64,000 nucleotides of DNA. It comes from Spirosoma panaciterrae DSM 21099 (GTDB taxonomy: Bacteria > Bacteroidota > Bacteroidia > Cytophagales > Spirosomataceae). Shown here piece after piece: positions 9,333 to 18,109 of this stretch. The translations under genes were made by a program, and so were the position numbers. The notes beneath the pieces are model-generated. The model saw only the letters and a list, made by a program, of their open reading frames with translations, had not been told where the DNA came from and did not search any database. Position 1 is the stretch's first letter, and every line of letters starts with the position of its first letter. Location: contig NZ_KB893217.1 of NCBI RefSeq assembly GCF_000374025.1, positions 124,001 to 188,000 of the forward strand, given 5' to 3'.

Positions 9333-9921
9333 TCACCGAATGTTCAACGATGCTGTAGCTGGTATGCTGCGGCCCATTTTCGGATTGGTATGGCAGGTTT
9401 TCGACGGTTTCGACCTACAGTATGCCATCCAGACTCACTCGCCTGATCTGCTTTTGCTGGACATCAATTTACCAAATCTGAATGGGCTGGAAGCCGCCCG
9501 TACGCTTCGCCTACAAGTGCCCAAGCTGAAAATTATCTTGGTAACCATGTATAACCACTCCCATTTTGTGACCGAAGCCCAAACCCTCGGCCTGGAGGGT
9601 TACTTGCTGAAAGACTCCCCCTCTGAAGTACTGATAAACGGAATTCAAACAGTTCTGGACGGAAATCGTTTTTTCGACCCCAAGCTTCAGAAGATGCCCG
9701 AATTATCCGATGATTTTGTCAAAAGCTTTCTGCTGACCCGACGCGAAAAAGAGATTATTAAAGGTCTGGTATCGGGAAAAAGTGCCGAGCAGATTGCCAA
9801 TGAACTATGTATTGCCTATGAAACGGTAAAAAGTCATCGTAAAAACATTTACCTTAAGCTGGGCATCAACAGTATTGTCGAGCTCGTTCGTATAAGCCGT
9901 GCTCAGGGCTGGTCTGAATAA
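9295..9921 (+). CDS. NarL/LuxR-family response regulator
   Basis: 208 residues from the ATG at 9295; an upstream start at 9253 is possible but adds residues before the receiver fold. The receiver domain shows the acidic pair D12-D13, the phospho-acceptor D56 (LLLLDINLPN), the Thr of LVTMYN and the Lys of YLLKDS. The C-terminal LuxR helix-turn-helix (LTRREKEIIKGLVSGKSAEQ, then YETVKSHRKNIYLKLG) binds DNA. It is the only regulator beside two HisKA_3 kinases and overlaps the second, so it probably receives phosphate from both. Targets are unknown. Confidence 0.93.
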   Translation: MNSSQGSILIADDHRMFNDAVAGMLRPIFGLVWQVFDGFDLQYAIQTHSPDLLLLDINLPNLNGLEAARTLRLQVPKLKIILVTMYNHSHFVTEAQTLGLEGYLLKDSPSEVLINGIQTVLDGNRFFDPKLQKMPELSDDFVKSFLLTRREKEIIKGLVSGKSAEQIANELCIAYETVKSHRKNIYLKLGINSIVELVRISRAQGWSE

Positions 9922-10024
9922 ACTTCCTCGCCTGCCAAAATAAGTATTTCTATCCTACAGCCTGCTTTTTCAACGCAGAAAGGGGCTCAATATCGCCCAA
10001 TCAACCTGTAAAACCTATTGCGTG

Positions 10025-10957
<933 letters not shown>

Positions 10958-10962
10958 ATCTG

Positions 10963-11060
10963 TAACACGGCAGGAAAGCCAGGAAGCCGACGCCTAAGGG
11001 TAGTAGCAGTTGTTGCTTTTACTCCTTAGGCGTCGGCTTCCTGATTTTCCTGCCGTGTTA
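10963..11060. repeat. Long inverted repeat between convergent genes (element A)
   Basis: Arms 10963-10999 and 11024-11060 are 37 bp each and match at 35 positions; the loop is 24 bp. Each arm contains two near-copies of a 9-nt unit (GGCAGGAAA, GCCAGGAAG). It fills almost the whole space between two convergent genes and could work as a bidirectional terminator, although there is no T-run. It is one of about fifteen such elements in this window. Confidence 0.85.
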
Positions 11061-11062
11061 AC

Positions 11063-11821
11063 TTAGATGCTTACGCTCGGCTGCGATACAATGCGCAACA
11101 ACTCCTGCCGGGTAGCTTCGTCGGCAAACTTACCGCTATACGATGAAGTAACCGTCGAGCTATTTACATCGCGGACGCCCCGCGTCGACACACAAAGGTG
11201 TTTGGCATCAATGATGACGGCCACATCGTCCGTCTTTAATACCCGCTTCAGTTCATCAGCGATCTGAACCGTTAGCCGCTCCTGAACCTGCGGGCGTTTG
11301 CAGAAATACTCCACAATCCGGTTTAGCTTCGATAGCCCGATCACTTTACCGCTCGATATATAGGCCACATGTGCTTTACCAATAATCGGTACGAAATGGT
11401 GTTCGCAATAGGTCTGAACCGTGATGTCTTTCTCGACCAGCATTTCATTGTACCGAAACTTATTGTCGAATAAAGTCACGTCGGGTTTGTTGGCCGGATT
11501 CAGGCCACTAAACACTTCTTTTACATACATTTTGGCCACACGTCGGGGCGATCCTTTCAGACTGTCGTCGGTCAGATCCAGGCCCAGAATGTTCATAATT
11601 TCCCGAAAATGCTCTTCAATCAGATCGATTTTAAAGTCATCGTCCAGGGCAAACGCATCGGGTCGCATAGGGGTGTCGATGGCCGCAGCACCGTGTGCAT
11701 CACCGATTTCATCCACTAATTCGTCGTGCGAATGCCCGTTTAAGCCATGACCATTTTGATGGATGCCCTCTAAAGCTCGGCCATTAGACGGGGTACTCGA
11801 CGAAGTTCCGTTCAGTTTCAT
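11063..11821 (-). CDS. folE: GTP cyclohydrolase I
   Basis: 252 residues. It converts GTP to 7,8-dihydroneopterin triphosphate, the entry to folate, pterin and queuosine synthesis, in the cytoplasm. The family motifs are clear: GSPRRVAKMYVKEVFSGL, the zinc/active-site segment YCEHHFVPIIGKAHVAYI, GLSKLNRIVEYFCKRPQVQE and HLCVSTRGVRD. The first 50-75 residues are a polar, His/Gly/Asp-rich extension absent from the catalytic core; a start at the internal Met near residue 52 (position 11668) cannot be excluded. The annotated start lies 38 bp inside the end of the upstream queD, so the two are probably translated together. FolE makes the substrate of QueD, which fits the pairing. Confidence 0.94.
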   Translation of the reverse strand: MKLNGTSSSTPSNGRALEGIHQNGHGLNGHSHDELVDEIGDAHGAAAIDTPMRPDAFALDDDFKIDLIEEHFREIMNILGLDLTDDSLKGSPRRVAKMYVKEVFSGLNPANKPDVTLFDNKFRYNEMLVEKDITVQTYCEHHFVPIIGKAHVAYISSGKVIGLSKLNRIVEYFCKRPQVQERLTVQIADELKRVLKTDDVAVIIDAKHLCVSTRGVRDVNSSTVTSSYSGKFADEATRQELLRIVSQPSVSI

Positions 11822-12260
11822 ACAATCTGATTTTAAGGTCTAAGCTATCGCTCAGATGGGGACGCAAAATGGTATAAATAACAATGGCAATATTCTCGGC
11901 CGATGGATTGAGGTCAGCAAATTCTTCGGTATCGAGGTTAAGATTTTTATGATCGAAACGGCTAATAATGAGTTGATTCATCAGATCACCGAGGTATTTC
12001 ATGTCGATGACATAGCCTGTTTCGGGATCGATCGGCCCCGTTACCTGCACAATCAGGTCATAGTTATGCCCATGAAAATGCGGATTGTTGCATTTGCCAT
12101 ATACCCGGGCATTTTTCTCGTCCGACCAATTTGGGTTGTTCAGACGATGAGCCGCATTGAAATGTTCTTTCCGGAACACGGCCACCCGGGGAGTATTTTC
12201 CCTGTGGATGTCCGTTCGGGGAACCGCCGTTCCAGGAACATCTATGTTGGAAGTTTCCAT
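11784..12260 (-). CDS. queD: 6-carboxytetrahydropterin synthase / PTPS-family enzyme
   Basis: 158 residues. The 6-pyruvoyl-tetrahydropterin synthase fold is shown by FRKEHFNAAHRL (first zinc His), the catalytic Cys and zinc pair in GKCNNPHFHGHNY, VIDMKYLGDLM, FDHKNLNLD, the catalytic acid region NPSAENIAIVIY and the closing RLYETERNFVEY. It probably converts dihydroneopterin triphosphate to 6-carboxytetrahydropterin for queuosine. A tetrahydrobiopterin-type PTPS is the alternative and cannot be excluded by eye. Its end overlaps folE. A queuosine-precursor transporter lies at 21422, so this genome seems to combine synthesis and salvage. The first 20 residues look dispensable, so the start could be internal. 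Confidence 0.9.
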   Translation of the reverse strand: METSNIDVPGTAVPRTDIHRENTPRVAVFRKEHFNAAHRLNNPNWSDEKNARVYGKCNNPHFHGHNYDLIVQVTGPIDPETGYVIDMKYLGDLMNQLIISRFDHKNLNLDTEEFADLNPSAENIAIVIYTILRPHLSDSLDLKIRLYETERNFVEYPV

Positions 12261-12480
12261 AAAAGACCAATCGAAAAACTATCAATCAACCTGTCGTTAC
12301 AAAGTATGTGTACAACACAGGCAGACAGCAGAGCGTGTAGCCAGGACGCTCTTTCGTATGCAGTTGATAACTAATTAACCAGCACCGGGCGATTTTTGTT
12401 CAACGTTTATCAATAAAACTTAAACAAAACAAACATCCATCACGCCGTTTCGACAGCATAACATCCGCCCATCCGGTATC

Positions 12481-12517
12481 GTTCCCGCTCTTCCTTTCCC
12501 TTTATCAAAGCGGGAAC
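12481..12517. promoter_or_regulatory. Hairpin in the leader of the metallo-hydrolase gene
   Basis: GTTCCCGCT and AGCGGGAAC are perfect 9-bp arms separated by 19 pyrimidine-rich bases, ending 29 bp before the ATG at 12547. It could be an operator or an mRNA leader structure. The rest of the 286-bp divergent region (12261-12546) is AT-rich and shows no riboswitch I recognise. Confidence 0.4.
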
Positions 12518-12546
12518 CTCCACCTGACCATGTCCGTTTTGTCCCC

Positions 12547-13653
12547 ATGAAACGTTTACGAACCACCATGCTAGTCATCACCCTTATTATTCTTGGTTTA
12601 GTAGCTTCCACCGTTATATTCATGCAACAAAGCCCGTTTGGCAGCGACCCCGCCGAAGCCCGGCTTGAGCGTATTAAGCACTCCCCCAACTACCGCGACG
12701 GCGCTTTTCAGAATCTGGAGTTGACCCCTACCCTGCGCGAGGGAGCCTCATACATGGCTGTGATGTGGGAAAATCTGAACAAGCCCAAAGACAATGTTCC
12801 TCCTCGCCCAATACCCACCGTCAAAACCGATTTAAAAGCGCTTACCGACGAGAAACCAACGATTGTCTGGTTCGGCCATTCGTCGTATCTGATCAAATCA
12901 AAAGGAGTTAGCATACTGGTCGATCCGGTATTTAGTGGGAATGCATCGCCTGTGTCTTTTTTTGGCAAATCGTACCCAGGCTCCGATGCTTATCACGTTG
13001 AGGACATGCCCCCCATTGATTATCTGATTCTTACCCACGACCACTACGACCACCTGGATTACCCAACCATCAGCCAATTGATTCCGAAGGTAAAAAAAAT
13101 CTATACGGCCCTGGGTGTGGGGGCTCACCTCGAACGCTGGGGTGCGAAGCCTGATCAAATCGTTGAATTCGACTGGTGGGAACAGCAGTCCGTTACACCT
13201 GATATTGAACTTACGGCTACGCCAGCCCGTCATTTTTCGGGCCGGAGTTTCGCACGCGGTAAAACGCTGTGGACGAGTTTTGTGCTCAAGCTACACGGGT
13301 ATACGTTATTTGTGGGCGGAGATTCCGGGTATGGAAAACACTTTCAGGAAATAGGCGATAAATTCGGCCCCTTCGACCTGGCGATCCTGGAGTGTGGGCA
13401 ATATGGGCGCGACTGGCCGAATATTCATATGTTTCCCGAAGAAGTCGTGACAGCCGCTCAGGATTTGCGTGCCCGTACCATTCTGCCGGTTCACTGGGCC
13501 AAGTTTTCGCTGGCCATGCATGCCTGGAATGAACCGATTCAGCGGCTTCTTAAAAAATCGGAGCAACAGGGAATGGATGTGACCACACCGCACATTGGCG
13601 AACCCGTGGTTCTGAATGCCTCTTATCCACGAATCGTTTGGTGGAATTTCTGA
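12547..13653 (+). CDS. Membrane-anchored metallo-beta-lactamase-fold hydrolase (NAPE-PLD-like)
   Basis: 368 residues. One N-terminal membrane helix (about 6-26) anchors the protein towards the periplasm. The metallo-beta-lactamase fold follows: VWFGHSSYLIKSKGVSILVD, the metal motif HDHYDH (His164, His166, Asp168, His169), FVGGDSGYGKHF and ILPVHWAKFSLAMH. The layout, with a leading segment ending SPNYRDGAFQNLE, is typical of the family that includes mammalian N-acyl-phosphatidylethanolamine phospholipase D and bacterial UlaG-like enzymes. A phospholipid or lactone substrate is possible but cannot be assigned. It stands alone on the plus strand, divergent from queD-folE. Confidence 0.85.
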   Translation: MKRLRTTMLVITLIILGLVASTVIFMQQSPFGSDPAEARLERIKHSPNYRDGAFQNLELTPTLREGASYMAVMWENLNKPKDNVPPRPIPTVKTDLKALTDEKPTIVWFGHSSYLIKSKGVSILVDPVFSGNASPVSFFGKSYPGSDAYHVEDMPPIDYLILTHDHYDHLDYPTISQLIPKVKKIYTALGVGAHLERWGAKPDQIVEFDWWEQQSVTPDIELTATPARHFSGRSFARGKTLWTSFVLKLHGYTLFVGGDSGYGKHFQEIGDKFGPFDLAILECGQYGRDWPNIHMFPEEVVTAAQDLRARTILPVHWAKFSLAMHAWNEPIQRLLKKSEQQGMDVTTPHIGEPVVLNASYPRIVWWNF

Positions 13654-13732
13654 TTCGGCAGACGTTGCGTATGTTTTTTTAGACTAAAACGGCTTTCTTT
13701 GAGTCGTTAACCGACATTTGCAACCCTTTCGC

Positions 13733-15094
13733 ATGCAGAACCCTACCAGACGCCAATTTATCCGAACCGCTACCATCACCGGAACGGCCGCGTCCGTTTT
13801 TCCGACCATTCTTACCGGAGCCAAACCTGCCGACACCCGAGTTCGGCTAGCCTTTATTGGCGTTGGCGCCCGAGGACGTAGCCACGTAGCCCAGGCTTTG
13901 TTTCGTGATGATGTAGATATAACAGCCATCTGCGACCCCGATCCAGAAGCCATCACCCGTACCAAAGCGATGATCGCTAAAGCCGGGAAGAAAGAACCTG
14001 CCGTTTATAACAAGGGCGACGAGGCCTTCCGGGATATGCTGAAACGTGACGACATCGACGGTGTCGTGATTGCTACGCCTTGGGAATGGCACGTGCCTAT
14101 GGCTGTTGCCACCATGAAAGCAGGCAAGTATGCGGGCGTGGAAGTATCGGCAACGGTCACGCTAAAAGAATCCTGGGATTTGGTCGATACATTCGAAAAA
14201 ACGGGTTCGCCATGCATGATTCTGGAGAATGTTTGCTACCGACGCGATGTACTATCTGTACTGAATATGATTCGGCAGGGTATGTTTGGGGAGATGCTTT
14301 ACGCTCACTGTGGCTATCAGCACGACCTGCGAAACATAAAATTCAACGATGGCAAATCCATTGGCGGTGTTGGGGCAGAGTTTGGCGCTAAAGGCTATTC
14401 CGAAGCGCACTGGCGTACGCAACATTCGGTGGATCGGAACGGAGACCTCTACCCTACACATGGGCTTGGTCCGGTAGCGCACTGGCTGAATATAAACCGG
14501 GGCAATCAGTTCGTCCGTCTGACTTCCATGGCAACAAAAAGCCGGGGGTTACACAAATACGTTGTCGACAAAGGAGGGGCTAATCACCCAAACGCGAAAG
14601 TTAATTTCAAACTGGGCGATGTGGTGACGACGATGGTTCAATGCGCCAACGGAGAGAACATCGTAATCATTCACGATACTAACTCCCCCCGCCCCTACTC
14701 ACTGGGTTTCCGGGCGCAGGGTACGCAGGGCATCTGGATGGACGACAACGACATGATTTATCTGGAAGGCGTCAGCCCCAAACCTCATACGTGGGAGCCT
14801 TTCGCGGCTTATCAGGAAAAATACGATCACCCGCTCTGGAAACGGCACGCACAGACGGCCGAAAACGCAGGTCACGGGGGTATCGACTTTTTTGTACTCA
14901 GGGCGTTCATTGAATCGGTCAAAGCAAAAACCCCACCGCCCATCGACGTATATGATGCCGCCGTTTGGAGTGCGATCAGTCCCTTATCGGAACAGAGTAT
15001 TGCGGGCGGCAGTAAGTCCGTCGAAATACCGGATTTCACACGAGGGAAATGGAAAACGAACAAGCCGATCTTTGGCTTGACGGATAATTTCTGA
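13733..15094 (+). CDS. Tat-exported Gfo/Idh/MocA-family protein, GH109-like
   Basis: 453 residues from the ATG at 13733. The Tat signal is TRRQFIRTATITGTAASVFP. A Rossmann fold begins RLAFIGVGARGRSH, with ICDPDPEA after the second strand. The C-terminal substrate domain carries LYAHCGYQHDLRN and THGLGPVAHWLNINRGN, the signature of glycoside hydrolase family 109 (NAD-dependent alpha-N-acetylgalactosaminidases), distinguishing it from ordinary MocA dehydrogenases. It probably cleaves terminal N-acetylgalactosamine or a related sugar in the periplasm, using bound NAD in an elimination/hydration mechanism. The transporter and sugar-kinase genes follow on the same strand, separated by element B. 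Confidence 0.87.
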   Translation: MQNPTRRQFIRTATITGTAASVFPTILTGAKPADTRVRLAFIGVGARGRSHVAQALFRDDVDITAICDPDPEAITRTKAMIAKAGKKEPAVYNKGDEAFRDMLKRDDIDGVVIATPWEWHVPMAVATMKAGKYAGVEVSATVTLKESWDLVDTFEKTGSPCMILENVCYRRDVLSVLNMIRQGMFGEMLYAHCGYQHDLRNIKFNDGKSIGGVGAEFGAKGYSEAHWRTQHSVDRNGDLYPTHGLGPVAHWLNINRGNQFVRLTSMATKSRGLHKYVVDKGGANHPNAKVNFKLGDVVTTMVQCANGENIVIIHDTNSPRPYSLGFRAQGTQGIWMDDNDMIYLEGVSPKPHTWEPFAAYQEKYDHPLWKRHAQTAENAGHGGIDFFVLRAFIESVKAKTPPPIDVYDAAVWSAISPLSEQSIAGGSKSVEIPDFTRGKWKTNKPIFGLTDNF

Positions 15095-15111
15095 CCTCAG
15101 GATTCAGATAG

Positions 15112-15187
15112 GGTTGAAAAGATTGGCAGGATTTTGTTAACATTGGAATCCATTTCACAAAAACAAAATCCTGCAATCTTTAAAACC
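15112..15187. repeat. Inverted repeat ending next to a TTG start codon (element B)
   Basis: Arms 15112-15138 and 15162-15187 pair over about 26 bp with one indel and two mismatches (core GATTGGCAGGATTTTGTT / AACAAAATCCTGCAATC). It fills the gap between the GH109-like gene and the FHS transporter and ends 11 bp before the transporter TTG start, so it forms most of that gene's leader. Confidence 0.75.
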
Positions 15188-15198
15188 TTTTAGAAATC

Positions 15199-16419
15199 TT
15201 GGTTCAGGCACCTTCTAAAACCCAGAATTACACGGGCCCTCTGCTTATTATTGGGGCTCTTTTCTTCGTTTTTGGCTTCGTAACGTGGGTCAACAGCGTA
15301 TTGATTGCTTTTTTTAAGCAGGCGTTCAGCCTCACATCGTTTCAATCGACACTGGTAGCATTTGCCTTTTTTATTTCATACACTGTGATGGCCATTCCGT
15401 CGTCGGCAGTACTGAAACGTACGGGTTTTAAAAACGGAATGTCGCTGGGCTTATTGGTAATGGCCGTCGGCACGCTGATCTTCGTTCCGGCCGCCAAATC
15501 GGTCTCCTATCCTTTATTTCTTATTGGTTTATTCATCATCGGTATCGGTCTGACGGTTCTGCAAACAGCGTCGAATCCGTATGCAACCATCCTTGGCCCT
15601 CGCGAGAGCGCTGCTCAACGAATTAGTTTTCTTGGAATAGCCAACAAACTGGCTGGTATCTGTAGCCAGTTTATTTTTGGAGGTTTGCTCTTATCAGGCG
15701 CCAATGAAGTTGTGGGAGCTGCTTCGCTCGAAAAAGTAGTAACCCCTTATATGGTTCTAACCGGTGTTCTGGTTGTATTGGCTGGCCTGATTCGATTTTC
15801 TAATCTACCCGAAGTATCGGAAGAGCAGGACGACGCCCCTGCCGACAAAACTGCCATTCATGACAGTGTCTGGGCGTTCCCCAACCTAGTACTGGGGGTT
15901 CTGGCGTTGTTCTGCTATGTAGGTGCAGAGGTTTTAACAGGTGACCTGATCATCAGCTACGGACATGCCATTGGTTTTAGTAACGACGAAGCGAAACATT
16001 TCACAACGTATACACTGATTGGGTTGCTGGTAGGGTATCTGCTGGGCATCATTGCTATTCCCCGCTGGATTTCCCAGCAGAACGCCCTGCGCTATGGTAT
16101 GATCCTGGCCCTGCTTTTGACCGTTGGGGCTCTGGTAACCGATGGGTTTACCTCCGTACTCTGTATAGCGCTGATGGGCTTTGCGATTGCCCCAACCTGG
16201 CCGGCTATCTGGCCACTGGCCCTGAACCGACTGGGTAAATTCACCAAACTCGGCTCGGCCTTACTCATCATGGCGATTGCGGGTGGGGCCTTGTTGCCGC
16301 TGTTACATGGCTACCTGACCGATGCCATCAGCCCTAAAATGGCCTATGCGTTACTATTACCACTTTTCGGCTATATTCTCTATTACGCCACACTAGGGTA
16401 TAAGAAAACGAGCTGGTAA
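15199..16419 (+). CDS. FHS-family sugar:proton symporter (fucose/glucose/galactose type)
   Basis: 406 residues, twelve predicted membrane helices, major facilitator superfamily. Family marks are GALFFVFGFVTWVNSVLIAF in helix 1, FAFFISYTVMAIPSSAVLKR and the helix 4 segment LQTASNPYATILGP, typical of the L-fucose or glucose/galactose permeases. The only start that keeps helix 1 intact is the TTG at 15199; there is no ATG before residue 60 or so, and an in-frame stop lies just upstream at 15181. The stop (TAA) overlaps the next gene's ATG by one base, and the operon continues through a toxin-antitoxin-like pair into a GHMP sugar kinase. Uptake of galactose or a related hexose is the best guess. 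Confidence 0.88.
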   Translation: MVQAPSKTQNYTGPLLIIGALFFVFGFVTWVNSVLIAFFKQAFSLTSFQSTLVAFAFFISYTVMAIPSSAVLKRTGFKNGMSLGLLVMAVGTLIFVPAAKSVSYPLFLIGLFIIGIGLTVLQTASNPYATILGPRESAAQRISFLGIANKLAGICSQFIFGGLLLSGANEVVGAASLEKVVTPYMVLTGVLVVLAGLIRFSNLPEVSEEQDDAPADKTAIHDSVWAFPNLVLGVLALFCYVGAEVLTGDLIISYGHAIGFSNDEAKHFTTYTLIGLLVGYLLGIIAIPRWISQQNALRYGMILALLLTVGALVTDGFTSVLCIALMGFAIAPTWPAIWPLALNRLGKFTKLGSALLIMAIAGGALLPLLHGYLTDAISPKMAYALLLPLFGYILYYATLGYKKTSW

Positions 16420-16736
16420 TGTTGGTCGACATGTTTAAGTTGAGGCAGGCCGTTATAAATAAACGTATTGAGTGGCGTAAACATACACTGCTGCGATTAG
16501 TTGAACGGCAGATTTCTCAAAAGGACATAGTGTCTATCTTGCTCACTGGCGAAGTGATACGCGATTATGTAGATGATCGACCTTTTCCGAGTGTATTGGT
16601 GTTTGGTTGGATAGCGAGCCGCCCTATCCATGTAGTGGCTTCGTATGATGATGCTGAAGACAAAGCTTATATAATCACCGTTTACGAGCCATCTTTGGAT
16701 GTATTTGAGCCTGATTTTAAAACCAGACGATCATGA
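16419..16736 (+). CDS. DUF4258-like small protein, putative toxin of a toxin-antitoxin pair
   Basis: 105 residues (an internal Met gives 101). The sequence pattern (RIEWRKHTLLRLVERQISQK, then DIVSILLTGEVIRDY, PSVLVFGWIASRPIHVVASY, KAYIITVYEP) matches DUF4258: a first helix with a His, then a central beta-sheet like the RelE/BrnT-type RNase toxins. Genes of this family often precede a YgiT-type zinc-finger antitoxin, as here. The start overlaps the transporter stop (TAATG), and its stop overlaps the antitoxin start (ATGA). Toxin activity is inferred from family and context. Its place inside a sugar-uptake operon is unusual. Confidence 0.75.
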   Translation: MLVDMFKLRQAVINKRIEWRKHTLLRLVERQISQKDIVSILLTGEVIRDYVDDRPFPSVLVFGWIASRPIHVVASYDDAEDKAYIITVYEPSLDVFEPDFKTRRS

Positions 16737-16960
16737 CAAACCTAGGAAAATGTTCAATGTGTGGGGGGCATAAAGAAGCCGGATATACAACATTCAGTGT
16801 TGACCTTGGCGATGGGTTGGTTGTCGTTCGCCATGTGCCTGCCACAGTTTGTAATCAATGTGGAGAAGAATGGATTGACAATTCGACCGCACAGCAATTA
16901 GAAACTATTATTGACGAGGCTCGTCAGAAGAAACATCAGTTAGAGGTATTATCACTTTGA
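16733..16960 (+). CDS. YgiT-type zinc-finger protein, putative antitoxin
   Basis: 75 residues. Two CxxC pairs (CSMC near residue 8 and CNQC near residue 40) flank a beta-hairpin (TTFSVDLGDGLVVVRHVPAT), the MqsA/YgiT N-terminal zinc-binding module. A short helix rich in Lys/Gln/Glu ends the protein. The DNA-binding helix-turn-helix of full-length MqsA is missing, so the pair probably cannot repress its own promoter in the MqsA way; the operon has no promoter gap here anyway. Start and stop overlap both neighbours (ATGA upstream, TTGA downstream). Confidence 0.8.
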   Translation: MTNLGKCSMCGGHKEAGYTTFSVDLGDGLVVVRHVPATVCNQCGEEWIDNSTAQQLETIIDEARQKKHQLEVLSL

Positions 16961-18051
16961 CTTTATCAACTCATAACGACCAAATTACGGCATCCACTCC
17001 TGGGCGTATCTGCCTGTTTGGCGAACATCAGGATTATCTGGGATTACCCGTCATAGCAGCTGCTATTTCACGTCGGATTCAGGTATCAGCGCATAACACT
17101 GACACGTTAGGGTTCCGGCTGGAATTGCCCGACATCCAGTCATCGATCGACATTCCATTCGACGGCCACCCACTGCCCTACCCGCAAATCCGGGATTATT
17201 TTCGGTCGGGTGTAAATGTGCTCTTGCGGGAAGGGTTCACCTTTTCGAAAGGCATTGCGGGCGAAGTTCGGGGAAATATCCCCATCAATTCGGGCACGTC
17301 GAGTTCGTCGGCTCTGCTGGTTACCTGGCTCCACGTACTAACCCAACTGGCCGACCAGCCCCGGCAACTTTCGCAGGAGCATCTGGCCGAACTGGCCTAT
17401 GTAGCCGAAGTGCTGGAATTTGGCGAACCGGGCGGTATGATGGACCATTACTCAACGGCCGTTGGCGATGTGATCTATCTGGAATCACAACCCCAGATTC
17501 ACCTGGAAAAGCTCCACCCTACTTTAGGGACGTTTGTACTTGGTGATTCGCAGGAACCCAAAGATACCATCGGCATTCTGAAACGGGTAAAACTGGGCAT
17601 GCTCGACATCATTCAAAGGCTTAAATCGATTAACCCGGCGTTTTCACTAACCGACTTCGAGAGTACCGCTGTGAGTGAGTTCAGGGATTTTCTGAGCAAG
17701 GATGATTACATTCTGTTGAAAGGGAATCTATCAAATCGTGATATTTTACGCGAAGCGCTGACGGTTTTGAACGATCCGAATGGGTTAGATCATGTTCGGT
17801 TTGGCAAACTACTGACCGACCATCAAACCAATCTTCGGGAAGCCCAGCGCATCAGCACGCCCAAAATAGACCGTATGCTGGATGCCGCCCTTAAAGCCGG
17901 TGCATTGGGCGGTAAAATCAATGGTTCGGGCGGAGGGGGCTGTATGTTTGCCTATGCCCCCAACCAGCCTGAGCGCGTGGCTGAGGCTATTGAGCGGGAA
18001 GGAGGCAAAGCCTACGTGATTACGATCGATAAGGGCACAACGCTGTCTTAA
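16957..18051 (+). CDS. GHMP-family sugar kinase (galactokinase-like)
   Basis: 364 residues starting at a TTG that overlaps the preceding stop (TTGA). GHMP motifs are in order: GRICLFGEHQDYLGLPVIAA (motif 1, like GalK but with Gln for Thr and Leu-Gly for Asn-Gly), PINSGTSSSSALLV (phosphate loop) and GGKINGSGGGGCMFAY (motif 3). ATP-dependent phosphorylation of galactose or a related hexose or uronic acid is likely; the altered motif 1 makes classical galactokinase uncertain. It is the last gene of the operon with the FHS transporter. The TAA stop lies within the left arm of element C. Confidence 0.85.
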   Translation: MTLSTHNDQITASTPGRICLFGEHQDYLGLPVIAAAISRRIQVSAHNTDTLGFRLELPDIQSSIDIPFDGHPLPYPQIRDYFRSGVNVLLREGFTFSKGIAGEVRGNIPINSGTSSSSALLVTWLHVLTQLADQPRQLSQEHLAELAYVAEVLEFGEPGGMMDHYSTAVGDVIYLESQPQIHLEKLHPTLGTFVLGDSQEPKDTIGILKRVKLGMLDIIQRLKSINPAFSLTDFESTAVSEFRDFLSKDDYILLKGNLSNRDILREALTVLNDPNGLDHVRFGKLLTDHQTNLREAQRISTPKIDRMLDAALKAGALGGKINGSGGGGCMFAYAPNQPERVAEAIEREGGKAYVITIDKGTTLS

Positions 18052-18109
18052 CGGATTCGCCCCTACCCCTTCTCCAAGGTTGGAAACGGGTTAGGGGCGA
18101 ATCCGTTAA
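18048..18109. repeat. Near-perfect hairpin carrying both convergent stop codons (element C)
   Basis: TTAACGGATTCGCCCCTA pairs with TAGGGGCGAATCCGTTAA and the stem continues inward to CTCCAA/TTGGAA. The whole 62 bp folds on itself. The TAA of the plus-strand kinase is in the left arm and the TAA of the minus-strand permease is in the right arm, so each gene ends inside the element. Probable bidirectional terminator. Confidence 0.85.
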
